A stretch of 64,000 nt of DNA from CAILLO01 sp964579735 (GTDB lineage Bacteria > Bacillota > Clostridia > Saccharofermentanales > UBA5734). Location: NCBI GenBank assembly GCA_964579735.1, contig CAZOHH010000003.1:1-64000 (forward strand), read 5' to 3'. Numbering within the stretch: the first letter of the stretch is position 1; each line of letters starts with the position of its first letter. Position numbers and translations under genes: made by a program. The notes below the pieces were generated by a model. It saw only the letters and a list, made by a program, of their open reading frames with translations, did not search any database and was not told the DNA's origin. Shown here one piece after another: positions 44,185-52,266 of this stretch.

Positions 44185-44213
44185 TTGTAATGCGGAGGCC
44201 GTGCCGTTATCAT
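44185..44213 (+). promoter_or_regulatory. Promoter of the methylglyoxal-synthase-like gene
   Basis: TTGTAA (44185-44190), 17 bases, TATCAT (44208-44213). It is 33 bases before the GTG start, with GGGAGGG in between, so the gene has its own transcript. Confidence 0.6.
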
Positions 44214-44245
44214 GAAATGGAATCTAGAATGACGGGAGGGCATAG

Positions 44246-44635
44246 GTGAAGATCGTATTGCTTGCCGACCACCGGAAGAACGAGTTGCTCGTGAACTTCT
44301 GCATCGCCTATTGCCGGATCCTCGAGAAGCATGAGCTCGTTTCGGTCTCCAACACCGCTCGTCTCGTGAAAAGCGCTTCGAATCTAGAGGTCATCGGTAT
44401 CTCCGCGGACAATTCGGGAGGACTCGAACCCTTGGCTTCCCGTGCGATCTTCAACGAGATCGATGCCGTCATATACCTTCGCGACCCGATGCTCGACGAA
44501 TACGACCTTCCCAACCCGCTGACCCGCGCCTGCGACGTGAACAGCATTCCCTACGCGACGAACCTCGCGACAGCCGAGGTGCTCGTTCTCGCCATAGACC
44601 GCGGAGACCTTGACTGGCGCAAGCTGATCCGTTGA
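44246..44635 (+). CDS. Methylglyoxal-synthase-fold protein, catalytic residues altered
   Basis: 129-residue protein that aligns end to end with methylglyoxal synthase (MgsA), most clearly in IDAVIYLRDP (about 72-81), CDVNSIPYATNLATAE (about 96-111), and the C-terminal helix DWRKLIR. However, the functional positions differ. The N-terminal HD of MgsA is DH (8-9), the phosphate-binding TGTTG is SNTAR (35-39), and the GGDQQ holding the catalytic aspartate is GGLEP (58-62). The PHEPD loop is shortened and has lost its histidine. It may therefore bind a phosphate metabolite without making methylglyoxal. GTG start with GGGAGGG, its own promoter and terminator. Annotation as MgsA enzyme would be unsafe. 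Confidence 0.75.
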   Translation: MKIVLLADHRKNELLVNFCIAYCRILEKHELVSVSNTARLVKSASNLEVIGISADNSGGLEPLASRAIFNEIDAVIYLRDPMLDEYDLPNPLTRACDVNSIPYATNLATAEVLVLAIDRGDLDWRKLIR

Positions 44636-44672
44636 CCTTCTGCTGCGATTCCCACTTTCCGTCGAACTACAC

Positions 44673-44703
44673 AACCCGACCTCCTGCCGAGGCCGGGTTT
44701 TTG
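44673..44703 (+). terminator. Terminator of the methylglyoxal-synthase-like gene
   Basis: Hairpin with ten pairs and one mismatch (arms 44673-44683 and 44689-44699, loop CTGCC), followed by a run of T. Confidence 0.85.
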
Positions 44704-44705
44704 AT

Positions 44706-44734
44706 TTGACGAATCGCCGAGCACCGCATAGAAT
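44706..44734 (+). promoter_or_regulatory. Promoter of nfnAB
   Basis: TTGACG (44706-44711), 17 bases, TAGAAT (44729-44734), directly after the preceding terminator and about 54 bases before the nfnA start. Confidence 0.7.
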
Positions 44735-44787
44735 CCATTTGAATGCCTAGCGAAGCCACTTTGAAGCCCCAAGGACGGAGGCCCCCC

Positions 44788-45633
44788 ATGTACCGGATCA
44801 TCGAGAAGAAGTCCCTCAATCCACAGGTCAAGCTCATGGTCGTCGAAGCGCCCGTGGTAGCGAAGAAGGCCAAGCCAGGCCAGTTCATCATCCTTCGCGT
44901 CAGTGACGAAGGCGAACGCATTCCATTGACCATAGCCGGGTACGACCGCGACGCCGGAACCATCACGATCGTGTTCCAGGAGGTCGGGAAGACGACCCGT
45001 GCCCTCGGTCAACTCGAGGTGGGGGAAGGTATCCTGGACTTCGTCGGCCCGCTCGGCATCCCTTCCCATGTCGACGGCATCAAGAAGGCCTGCGTCATCG
45101 GTGGGGGGCTCGGCACCGCGATCGCCTGGCCGCAGGCCAAGCACCTGCATGAAGCGGGCGCCGAAGTCCATATGATCTGCGGCTTCCGCAACAAGGACCT
45201 GATCATCCTCGAGGACGAGATCCGTGCCTCCAGCGATCGAGCCGTCATCACGACCGACGATGGTTCGAACGGCGTCAAGGGCTTCGTCACCGACCAATTG
45301 AAGGCTCTGATCGCCGAGGGAAACCAGTACGACGTCGTCATCGCCATCGGACCGCTCGTCATGATGAAGTTCGTCTCGCAGTTGACCAAACCCCTCGGCA
45401 TCAAGACCATCGTCAGCCTGAACCCCGTCATGATCGATGGAACGGGCATGTGCGGCGGATGCCGCGTCACCGTCGGTGGCAAGACGAAGTTCGCCTGCGT
45501 GGACGGTCCTGATTTCGACGGTCACGAAGTGGATTTCGACGAAGCCATCCGTCGTTCCTCCATGTACAAGGACGAAGAGAAGAAATCGGACGACCTGCAC
45601 GCCTGCCGCATGGGGGGACTCGCCAATGGCTGA
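44788..45633 (+). CDS. nfnA: NfnA-type ferredoxin/NAD(P)H flavoprotein small subunit (SudB-like)
   Basis: FAD- and [2Fe-2S]-containing subunit of NADH-dependent ferredoxin:NADP oxidoreductase, or of the related sulfide dehydrogenase. The 281 residues have a ferredoxin-reductase FAD domain (RIPLTIAGYD, about 46-55), an NAD-binding site (IGGGLGTAIA, about 108-117), and a C-terminal [2Fe-2S] site with MCGGCRVTVGGKTKFACVDG (about 224-243). It is directly followed by, and overlaps, the large subunit. In anaerobes NfnAB couples NADH, NADPH and ferredoxin pools by flavin-based electron bifurcation; whether this pair bifurcates is inference. Confidence 0.85.
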   Translation: MYRIIEKKSLNPQVKLMVVEAPVVAKKAKPGQFIILRVSDEGERIPLTIAGYDRDAGTITIVFQEVGKTTRALGQLEVGEGILDFVGPLGIPSHVDGIKKACVIGGGLGTAIAWPQAKHLHEAGAEVHMICGFRNKDLIILEDEIRASSDRAVITTDDGSNGVKGFVTDQLKALIAEGNQYDVVIAIGPLVMMKFVSQLTKPLGIKTIVSLNPVMIDGTGMCGGCRVTVGGKTKFACVDGPDFDGHEVDFDEAIRRSSMYKDEEKKSDDLHACRMGGLANG

Positions 45634-47026
45634 CATGAGCCTTACGAAGTATCCGATTCCCGAGCAGGACCCGGATATCCGCAACAAGAACTTCGCCGAA
45701 GTCTCCCTCGGCTATACGGAAGCCCTTGCGAAGAAGGAAGCCGCCCGCTGTCTTCAGTGCAAGCACAAACCCTGCATCGCGGGCTGCCCCGTCCAGGTCG
45801 ACATCCCAGGCTTCATCCTGAAGATCGCCCAGGGAGACCACGAAGGAGCCTATGCGATCCTGAAGGACACGAATACGCTGCCGGCCGTCTGCGGTCGCGT
45901 TTGCCCGCAGGAGACCCAGTGCGAGGAGAAGTGCGTTCGCGCGATCAAAGGAGAATCCGTCGGGATCGGCCGACTCGAGCGCTTTGCCGCCGATCGGCAC
46001 ATGGAGAAGGTCTGCGAGGCTCCGATTCCACCTGTGCGGAACGGCAAGAAGGTCGCCGTCGTCGGGTCCGGACCAGCTGGTCTGACCTGCGCCGGGGACC
46101 TCGCCATGCTCGGATACGAGGTGACGGTCTTCGAGGCGTTCCACGTGCCGGGCGGAGTGCTGATGTACGGCATCCCCGAGTTCCGACTCCCCAAGTCGAT
46201 CGTCCAGAAGGAAATCGACGATCTCCGCAAGATCGGGGTCAGCATCCTCACGAACCGTGTCATCGGACGTGCGGAAACCGTCGACGAACTGCTCGACGAA
46301 GAAGGGTTCAGCGCCGTCTTCATCGGCACCGGAGCCGGACTCCCTTCCTTCATGAACATCCCGGGAGAGAACCTGAACAGCGTCTATACCGCCAACGAGT
46401 TCCTGACCAGGATCAATCTCATGAAGGCCTATAAATGGCCGGAATGCGATACTCCCGTTCGAATCGGAAAGCGCGTGGCCGTCATAGGAGGCGGAAACGT
46501 CGCCATGGACGCCGCCCGCTCCGCGAAGCGTCTCGGCGCGGAACAGGTCTGCATCGTCTATCGCCGCTCGGAGCAGGAGATGCCCGCACGCCTCGAGGAA
46601 GTCCATCATGCCAAGGAGGAGGGTATCCAGCTCGTCACGCTGACGAACCCCACCGCCATCCTGGACGACGGCAAGGGCTGGGTCCGCGGAATGACCGTCG
46701 TGGACATGGAACTCGGCGAAGTCGATGCCAAGGGCCGTCGCTCCACCCACACGATCGAGGGCTCGGAACATGAGCTGCCGTTCGAGACCGTCGTCATCGC
46801 CATCGGGCAGAGTCCGAACCCCTTGATCAGACAGACGACTCCGGGCCTCTCGACCCAGCGCTGGGGCGGCATCATCGTCGACGAGAGCACCGGGGAGTCC
46901 AGCAAGCCCCGCGTCTATGCAGGCGGCGATGCCGTCACGGGTGCCGCGACCGTCATCCTCGCCATGGGCGCAGGCAAGATCGCTGCGAAGGCCATCGACG
47001 AGATGATCCGCGCAAAGCAGGACTGA
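45626..47026 (+). CDS. nfnB: NfnB-type NADPH flavoprotein large subunit (GltD/SudA-like)
   Basis: 466-residue iron-sulfur flavoprotein. The N-terminal part binds two [4Fe-4S] clusters, with cysteines in CLQCKHKPCIAGCPVQVD (about 42-59) and CGRVCPQETQCEEKC (about 89-103). Two Rossmann segments follow: VVGSGPAGLTCAGDLA for FAD and VIGGGNVAMDAARSAKRLG for NADPH. It overlaps the small subunit by eight bases. GltD, the glutamate synthase small subunit, has the same fold, but no gltB is present and the partner is an NfnA-like gene, so the transhydrogenase reading is preferred. dtd follows after four bases. Confidence 0.87.
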   Translation: MADMSLTKYPIPEQDPDIRNKNFAEVSLGYTEALAKKEAARCLQCKHKPCIAGCPVQVDIPGFILKIAQGDHEGAYAILKDTNTLPAVCGRVCPQETQCEEKCVRAIKGESVGIGRLERFAADRHMEKVCEAPIPPVRNGKKVAVVGSGPAGLTCAGDLAMLGYEVTVFEAFHVPGGVLMYGIPEFRLPKSIVQKEIDDLRKIGVSILTNRVIGRAETVDELLDEEGFSAVFIGTGAGLPSFMNIPGENLNSVYTANEFLTRINLMKAYKWPECDTPVRIGKRVAVIGGGNVAMDAARSAKRLGAEQVCIVYRRSEQEMPARLEEVHHAKEEGIQLVTLTNPTAILDDGKGWVRGMTVVDMELGEVDAKGRRSTHTIEGSEHELPFETVVIAIGQSPNPLIRQTTPGLSTQRWGGIIVDESTGESSKPRVYAGGDAVTGAATVILAMGAGKIAAKAIDEMIRAKQD

Positions 47027-47030
47027 CGGC

Positions 47031-47477
47031 ATGCGTGCGCTCGTCCAGCGCGTAACGCGCGCATCGGTGCGCGTGGAAGGGGAGACGGTAGGCGAGACCG
47101 GCCCCGGACTTCTCGTCCTGGTCGCCGTGTCCGTGGACGACGGGCTGGATGAAGTCGGCGGAATGGCCGCGAAGATCCTGCACCTGCGGATCTTCACGGA
47201 CGAAAATGGAAAGATGAACCGTTCGATCGAGGACGTCCGGGGAGGAATCCTCCTGATATCGCAGTTCACGCTCTACGGCGACGTTCGAAAGGGGAACAGA
47301 CCCGGTTTCGAGCTTTCGGCTCCGCCTGGACAGGCCCGACCTCTCTACGAGTCGCTCGCTTCGGCTCTCGCCGCAACAGGACTGTCCGTGCAGACAGGAC
47401 GTTTCGCAGCCCACATGGAGGTCGAGCTGGTCAATGATGGCCCGGTGACCCTCCAGATCGACATGCCGCCGGTCTGA
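47031..47477 (+). CDS. dtd: D-aminoacyl-tRNA deacylase
   Basis: Removes D-amino acids (and mischarged glycine) from tRNA. The 148 residues have both family motifs: SQFTLYGD (about 77-84) and NDGPVT (about 136-141) with the Gly-Pro that selects the D configuration. The start at MRALVQRVTRASV is typical. It is the last gene of the nfnAB transcript, with no functional link. Confidence 0.95.
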   Translation: MRALVQRVTRASVRVEGETVGETGPGLLVLVAVSVDDGLDEVGGMAAKILHLRIFTDENGKMNRSIEDVRGGILLISQFTLYGDVRKGNRPGFELSAPPGQARPLYESLASALAATGLSVQTGRFAAHMEVELVNDGPVTLQIDMPPV

Positions 47478-47503
47478 TGCGACACATGCCTGCCGCATCG
47501 CAC

Positions 47504-47532
47504 TTTACAGGCGACGACACCGGTGCTACGAT
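47504..47532 (+). promoter_or_regulatory. Promoter of the pheST T-box transcript
   Basis: TTTACA (47504-47509), 17 bases, TACGAT (47527-47532), just before the T-box leader. Confidence 0.65.
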
Positions 47533-47538
47533 AGCCCA

Positions 47539-47817
47539 TACAACGTGATGAAGGAGAGAGTAGGCGTCTTCGTCCGCATCCGCCAGAGAGGGCCGGTCGT
47601 TGGCTGGAAACCGCCCGGGATGCAACCGCCGAAGTTCACTCCGGAACGGCGCGCTGAAAGGGAGACCCGTGAGGGGCTCTCCGCGTAGGTGGCGACGGCA
47701 GGCCCCGTTACAGGCCGATCGAGTGCCGTTCCCGTTCAAGGGGACGGAATCCGGGTGGTACCGCGCAAGGCTGAAAGGTCTTCCGTCCCGAGCAGGGACA
47801 GGAAGGCCTTTTTCTAT
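47539..47817 (+). promoter_or_regulatory. T-box riboswitch, phenylalanine specifier, upstream of pheST
   Basis: Leader RNA that senses uncharged tRNA-Phe and lets transcription continue into pheST. Stem I starts with GAAGGAGAGAGTAGG (AG-bulge region). The specifier loop carries GAAG-TTC-ACTC, with specifier codon TTC (Phe) at 47635-47637. The T-box core GGGTGGTACCGCG (47753-47765) is nearly consensus. The terminator hairpin follows at 47774-47811 with a T run. The specifier and the gene downstream agree. A 357-base spacer between dtd and pheS is thereby explained. Confidence 0.95.
47774..47816 (+). terminator. Regulated terminator of the pheST T-box
   Basis: Long hairpin (left arm from 47774, loop GAGCA at 47790-47794, right arm to 47811, one bulged A) followed by TTTTT. 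It is the alternative to the antiterminator formed with the T-box sequence. Confidence 0.88.
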
Positions 47818-47834
47818 TCTTCGGAGGTGACGGG

Positions 47835-48866
47835 ATGGATGACATGAGAAACTCGCTTCAGCGGATCCAGGACCAGTTCGAACGTGAAGCGGATACCGCG
47901 TCGACGTCGCAGGAACTCGAGAACCTGCGGGTCAAGTACCTGGGCAAGAAAGGCGAGATGACCTCGGTTCTCCGTGTCATGGGCCAACTTCCTCCGGAGG
48001 AGCGGCCGGCGGCAGGACAGGCCGCAAACGAGACCCGCGCAGCGATCGAAGCCGTCCTCGAAAAGCGGTCGTCGCTCGTGGCCGCGCAGGAGAGGACACG
48101 TCGATTGGTCGACGAGCGGATCGATATCACGCTCCCCGGCATACGGCGCTCCATGGGTGCACGGCATCCGCTCACGAAGGCCATCGACGAGATCTGCGGC
48201 ATCTTCATGGGCCTCGGATATTCGATCGCCGAGGGGCCTGAAGTGGAGCTCGACCGATACAACTTCGAGATGCTGAACACCCCGGCGGGTCACCCCGCTC
48301 GCGATACCCAGGACACTTTCTATATCACCGACACCATCCTGCTGCGCACCCAGACGTCCCCGGTGCAGGTGAGGGTCATGGAGAGCACGAAGCCGCCGAT
48401 CCGCATCGTCTGCCCCGGCCGCGTGTATCGCTCGGACACGATCGATGCCACGCACTCCGCCTGCTTCCACCAGATCGAAGGGCTCGCCGTCGACAAGGGC
48501 ATCACGATGGGCGACCTCGTGGGCTCCCTGCAGACCTATGCACGCAAGCTCTTCGGCGAGGAGACGAAGATCCGACTGCGCCCGCATCACTTTCCCTTCA
48601 CCGAACCCAGCGCCGAAGTCGACGTGACCTGCTGGGCGTGCGGTGGGAAGGGATGTCGTACCTGCAAGGGCGAAGGCTGGGTCGAGGTGCTCGGTGCCGG
48701 GATGGTCCATCCCAAGGTCCTCTCCGGCTGCGGCATCGACCCGGAGATCTACAGCGGCTTCGCGTTCGGGATTGGCGTGGAGCGCACGGCCATGGCCCGT
48801 TTCGGCATCGACGACCTTCGGGCCATGTACGAGAACGACATGCGCTTCCTCGCCCAGTTCAAGTAG
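47835..48866 (+). CDS. pheS: Phenylalanyl-tRNA synthetase alpha subunit
   Basis: Catalytic subunit of the heterotetrameric enzyme. The 343 residues include an N-terminal coiled coil that binds tRNA (about 1-85), class II motif segments GPEVELDRYNFEMLN, HSACFHQIEGLAVD, and the C-terminal GSGCGIDPE-like region followed by FAFGIGVERTAMARFGI. The segment CWACGGKGCRTCKGEGW is common in PheS. GGAGGTGACGGG precedes the ATG. It is under the T-box described at 47539-47817. Confidence 0.97.
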   Translation: MDDMRNSLQRIQDQFEREADTASTSQELENLRVKYLGKKGEMTSVLRVMGQLPPEERPAAGQAANETRAAIEAVLEKRSSLVAAQERTRRLVDERIDITLPGIRRSMGARHPLTKAIDEICGIFMGLGYSIAEGPEVELDRYNFEMLNTPAGHPARDTQDTFYITDTILLRTQTSPVQVRVMESTKPPIRIVCPGRVYRSDTIDATHSACFHQIEGLAVDKGITMGDLVGSLQTYARKLFGEETKIRLRPHHFPFTEPSAEVDVTCWACGGKGCRTCKGEGWVEVLGAGMVHPKVLSGCGIDPEIYSGFAFGIGVERTAMARFGIDDLRAMYENDMRFLAQFK

Positions 48867-48909
48867 GCGACCAGCGGTTCCTGCCTTTTGGCGGAGAAGG
48901 AGAACGGAA

Positions 48910-51345
48910 ATGAAGGCACCGATCGGTTGGATGAGGGACTTCACGGAGATACCGGAGGGGGCGCACGCTTTCGCCGAGGCCATGACCATGAGCGGTTCCA
49001 AAGTGGAGGGACTTGCCGTATCCGGCGAGAGCCTCTCCGGAATCGTGACGGCGAAAGTCCTAACGGTGGGGCGTCACCCCGACGCCGACCGCCTGTCGGT
49101 ATGCACCGTCGACGCGGGAGATGTGCACGGCGTGCTCACCCTCGTCACGGGTGCGACGAACGTCACGGTGGGTCGCGTGATTCCGGTCGCCGTGGACGGT
49201 GCGACACTGGCGGAAGGGAAGACGATCCGCAAGGGCAAACTTCGCGGCATCGACTCCGAAGGAATGATGTGCTCCTTCCAGGAATTGGGATTCACAAGAG
49301 CCGACTACCCGGATGCCGCCGCGGACGGCATCTGGCTGCTCGATGACGCTACGCCTGTCGGAGTCGACGTGAAGGTGCTTCTAGGTCTCGGGGAAACGAC
49401 CGTGGACTTCGAGATCACGTCGAACCGGCCGGACTGCCTCAGCATCGAAGGCCTCGCGCGGGAAGCCGCCGTGACCCTCGGTGCGCCGTTCCGGCCCAGG
49501 ATGCCGGCCGTCCTCGAGCAAGGATCGGAACAGTCCCGCTCGGTTGCCTCCGTCACGATAGAGGCTCCCGACCTCTGCATGCGCTACTGCGCCCGCGTCG
49601 TTCGGGACGTGAAGATCGGACCTTCTCCGGATTGGATGCGTCGACGCCTGCGTGAGTCGGGAATACGGCCGATTTCCAATATCGTCGACATCACGAACTA
49701 CGTGATGCTGGAGCTCGGACAACCCATGCATGCCTTCGACCTCGATCGGATCGCGGAACACCGCATCCTCGTTCGCCGTGCAAGGGACGGAGAGTCCATG
49801 AAGACTCTCGACGGTGCCGCGCATGCCCTGGATGCATCGATGCTCGTCATCGCGGACCCGAATGGCCCAGTCGCCCTCGCTGGAGTCATGGGAGGCGAAC
49901 ATTCTGAAATCTCTCCCGATACGACCACGATCCTTCTTGAATCAGCCGTCTTCCATGGCATCCAGACCCGTCTGACCGCCAAGTCGCTCGGTTTCCGTAC
50001 GGAGTCCTCCGCCCGCTTCGAGAAGGGACTCGACGTGTACAACGCACCGCGCGCATTGGACAGGGCTGCGGAGCTGATCGAGGAACTCGGATGCGGCACG
50101 CCATGCAAAGGCTCCATCGACGTATTTCCAACCGTCCCCGTCCAGGTGCGCATCCTCTTCCGTCCCGCCCGCATCAACGCGTTCCTCGGAACGGACATCT
50201 CCCGAGAGGAGATGACCCGCATCCTCCGAGATATCGGATGCGAGCTCCTGCCTTCCTTGGACGAGAAGGGGACCGACATCATTCCGCCGACCTGGCGTGC
50301 CGACCTCGAATCCGAAGCCGACATCTCCGAGGAGATCGCGCGTTTCCACGGCTACAACCTCATTCCGCCGTCCCTCCGATCCGGAGGTGAATCCTCCCTC
50401 GGCGGGCGAACGCAGGAGCAGCTGGTCGTCGAATCCGTCAAGGACGCCATGGTCGCCTCCGGTTTCTTCGAGACCTACACCTATTCCTTCGGAAGCCCGA
50501 AGCAGTTCGACCGCATGGGTGTCCCCGACGGGCACGCGGATCGCGATTGCGTCAGGATTCTGAATCCTCTCGGCGAGGACTTCGGCGTGATGCGCACCAC
50601 CATGGTCGATAGCCTGCTTCAAGTCGCCGCCCTCAATGCGGGACGGTCCAACCCGGAGCTGCGGATCTTCGAGGTGTCTCGCATCTACCGCCCGTTGATG
50701 ACTTCGCCCGATGGACTCCCGGACGAGATTCCCATGCTCTCCGCCGCGGTCTATGCTGCCGGAACGGACAACTCCACGGCCTCGACCTTCCTGGAGTTGA
50801 AAGGGGCTCTTGAAGAGACCGCCTTGCACCTCGGCATCCGGACCCTGGCCTTCGAGACCCTGACCGACCACCCCTCGCTGCACCCGGGACGCAGCGCCAC
50901 GGTAACCGTCGAAGGCAAGTCCTGTGGATTCCTCGGCACGGTGCACCCCGAGGTGGCGGCCCGCTACGAGGTTCCCGAGTCGACCGTGCTCTCCTCGATT
51001 CGAATGGACGCGCTGATCGCCGCGTCTTCGCCTCGACGCACGGCGCGTCCGATGCCAAGATTCCCTGCCGTCTCGCGAGACATCGCCCTTCTGGTCGGAA
51101 TCGACGTACCGGTCGGCCGACTCGAGGCCGTGATCCGTTCCAGCGCGGGGCCATTGTTGGAGTCGGTATCCCTCTTCGATGTCTATCAAGGTCCGCAGGT
51201 GAAGAGCGGCTTGAAGTCCGTCGCCTTCGGCCTCGTTTACCGTGCTTCCGACCGAACGCTCAAGGAGGAGGAGGTTTTCGCTACCATGTCGGCGGTCCTT
51301 TCCGCGTTGGCGAAGGAAGAGGGCGCCGAACTCCGTCCGGCGTGA
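48910..51345 (+). CDS. pheT: Phenylalanyl-tRNA synthetase beta subunit
   Basis: 811 residues, normal for bacterial PheT. The open frame extends upstream, but the start at 48910 has AAGGAG before it and gives MKAPIGWMRDF. Domains in order: EMAP/tRNA-binding OB domain (about 40-150, with GATNVTVGRVIPVA), B3/B4 editing domain (about 210-390), B5 DNA-binding-like domain (about 405-475), core, and C-terminal anticodon-binding FDX-ACB domain (about 715-811, RFPAVSRDIALLV). It is 43 bases after pheS and in the same T-box operon. Confidence 0.97.
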   Translation: MKAPIGWMRDFTEIPEGAHAFAEAMTMSGSKVEGLAVSGESLSGIVTAKVLTVGRHPDADRLSVCTVDAGDVHGVLTLVTGATNVTVGRVIPVAVDGATLAEGKTIRKGKLRGIDSEGMMCSFQELGFTRADYPDAAADGIWLLDDATPVGVDVKVLLGLGETTVDFEITSNRPDCLSIEGLAREAAVTLGAPFRPRMPAVLEQGSEQSRSVASVTIEAPDLCMRYCARVVRDVKIGPSPDWMRRRLRESGIRPISNIVDITNYVMLELGQPMHAFDLDRIAEHRILVRRARDGESMKTLDGAAHALDASMLVIADPNGPVALAGVMGGEHSEISPDTTTILLESAVFHGIQTRLTAKSLGFRTESSARFEKGLDVYNAPRALDRAAELIEELGCGTPCKGSIDVFPTVPVQVRILFRPARINAFLGTDISREEMTRILRDIGCELLPSLDEKGTDIIPPTWRADLESEADISEEIARFHGYNLIPPSLRSGGESSLGGRTQEQLVVESVKDAMVASGFFETYTYSFGSPKQFDRMGVPDGHADRDCVRILNPLGEDFGVMRTTMVDSLLQVAALNAGRSNPELRIFEVSRIYRPLMTSPDGLPDEIPMLSAAVYAAGTDNSTASTFLELKGALEETALHLGIRTLAFETLTDHPSLHPGRSATVTVEGKSCGFLGTVHPEVAARYEVPESTVLSSIRMDALIAASSPRRTARPMPRFPAVSRDIALLVGIDVPVGRLEAVIRSSAGPLLESVSLFDVYQGPQVKSGLKSVAFGLVYRASDRTLKEEEVFATMSAVLSALAKEEGAELRPA

Positions 51346-51349
51346 CGGA

Positions 51350-51382
51350 ATTGTTGAACTTCATTCAACAATGATGTATAAA
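51350..51382 (+). promoter_or_regulatory. Promoter of the amino-acid ABC transporter with overlapping operator
   Basis: TTGAAC (51354-51359), 17 bases, TATAAA (51377-51382). A perfect nine-base inverted repeat, ATTGTTGAA-CTTCA-TTCAACAAT (51350-51372), covers the -35 box and most of the spacer. This is the placing expected of a repressor site. The repeat resembles half of an ARG box, but its spacing is one base short, so the regulator is not identified. Confidence 0.65.
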
Positions 51383-51429
51383 TATGCAAGATACAGCATT
51401 GAAACCCATCGTCTCAAGGAGGAATTCCC

Positions 51430-52161
51430 ATGAAGAATGCACGCATCGTCCTTGCCGCACTTCTCGTCGTCGTCCTGGCCTTCACGGCCGTGGGCTGCGC
51501 AGCGTCCACCAAGCTCGTGATGGGCACCAGTTCCGGGTTCGAGCCGTTCGAATTCACCGATGCGAACCAGAAGGTCATCGGCATCGACGTCGACATCGCG
51601 AACCTGATCGCCAAGGAGGTCGGCAAGGAACTCGTCGTCGAGGACATGAACTTCGACAGCCTGATCGCCGCGCTCCAGTCCGGCAAGATCAACTTCATCG
51701 CCGCCGGCATGACCGCCAATGACGAAAGAAGGGTGAACGTCGATTTCTCCGACACCTACTATGACGCCTCCCAGGTCATCATCGTCAAGGAAGGCTCCGC
51801 CATCAAGACCGCCGCCGATCTCGTCGGCAAGAAGATCGCCGTCCAGCAGGGCACCACCGGCGACGGACTCGCGACCGCCATCGAAGGCACGACCATCGAC
51901 CGCCTCACCAAGGTCGCCGATTGCATCACCGAGCTCCTGCAGGACAAGGTCGATGCCGTCGTCATCGACTCCTTCCCCGCCGAGAAGAGCGTCGCGAAGA
52001 ATCCCGGACTCGTCGTTCTGGCCGAGCCCCTGTCGGTGGAACAGTACGCCATCGCCGTCAAGAAGGGCGACACGAAGCTTCTGGCCTCCATCAACAAGGT
52101 CATCGCCGCCATGAAGGCCGACGGGACCTTGGAAACCATCGTCACAAGCTACGGCGGCTGA
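51430..52161 (+). CDS. Polar amino-acid ABC transporter, substrate-binding lipoprotein
   Basis: Extracytoplasmic solute-binding protein of family 3, 243 residues. The N-terminal signal with lipobox TAVGC (cysteine at about 23) makes it a lipoprotein anchored to the membrane. The domain has the typical start MGTSSGFEPFEFTD, the ligand segment NFDSLIAALQSGKINFIAAG, and FSDTYYDASQVIIVKEGS. Whether it binds arginine, lysine, glutamine or cystine cannot be told. AAGGAGGA precedes the ATG. It is followed by a stable hairpin, then by the permease and ATPase. Confidence 0.9.
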   Translation: MKNARIVLAALLVVVLAFTAVGCAASTKLVMGTSSGFEPFEFTDANQKVIGIDVDIANLIAKEVGKELVVEDMNFDSLIAALQSGKINFIAAGMTANDERRVNVDFSDTYYDASQVIIVKEGSAIKTAADLVGKKIAVQQGTTGDGLATAIEGTTIDRLTKVADCITELLQDKVDAVVIDSFPAEKSVAKNPGLVVLAEPLSVEQYAIAVKKGDTKLLASINKVIAAMKADGTLETIVTSYGG

Positions 52162-52193
52162 CCGAAACTTTGCCGCATCACCTTGTATGGATG

Positions 52194-52222
52194 CACGGCC
52201 GTCGGTTCCACCGGCGGCCGTG
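52194..52222 (+). other. Stable hairpin between binding-protein and permease genes
   Basis: A twelve-base-pair stem with one G-T pair (52194-52205 with 52211-52222) and loop TTCCA, but no T run. Hairpins of this kind between a binding protein gene and its permease gene often protect the 3' end of the upstream message or stop part of the transcripts, giving more binding protein than membrane components. Confidence 0.7.
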
Positions 52223-52266
52223 TACCCGTGAAGTGACCGAAGATCCTGTGTAGAAGAGGGGAGAGG

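Noticed and set aside
42618..44243. 541-codon minus-strand open frame opposite PBP2
   Set aside because: Low-complexity composition rich in D, G, R and V, typical of antisense reading of a G+C-rich gene; PBP2 motifs are intact on the plus strand.
45467..47269. 600-codon minus-strand open frame opposite nfnB and dtd
   Set aside because: No domain is recognisable and the opposite strand encodes complete enzymes.
51350..51372. ArgR box before the ABC transporter
   Set aside because: TGAA and TTCA halves are separated by five bases, whereas ARG boxes have six; kept only as an unassigned operator.
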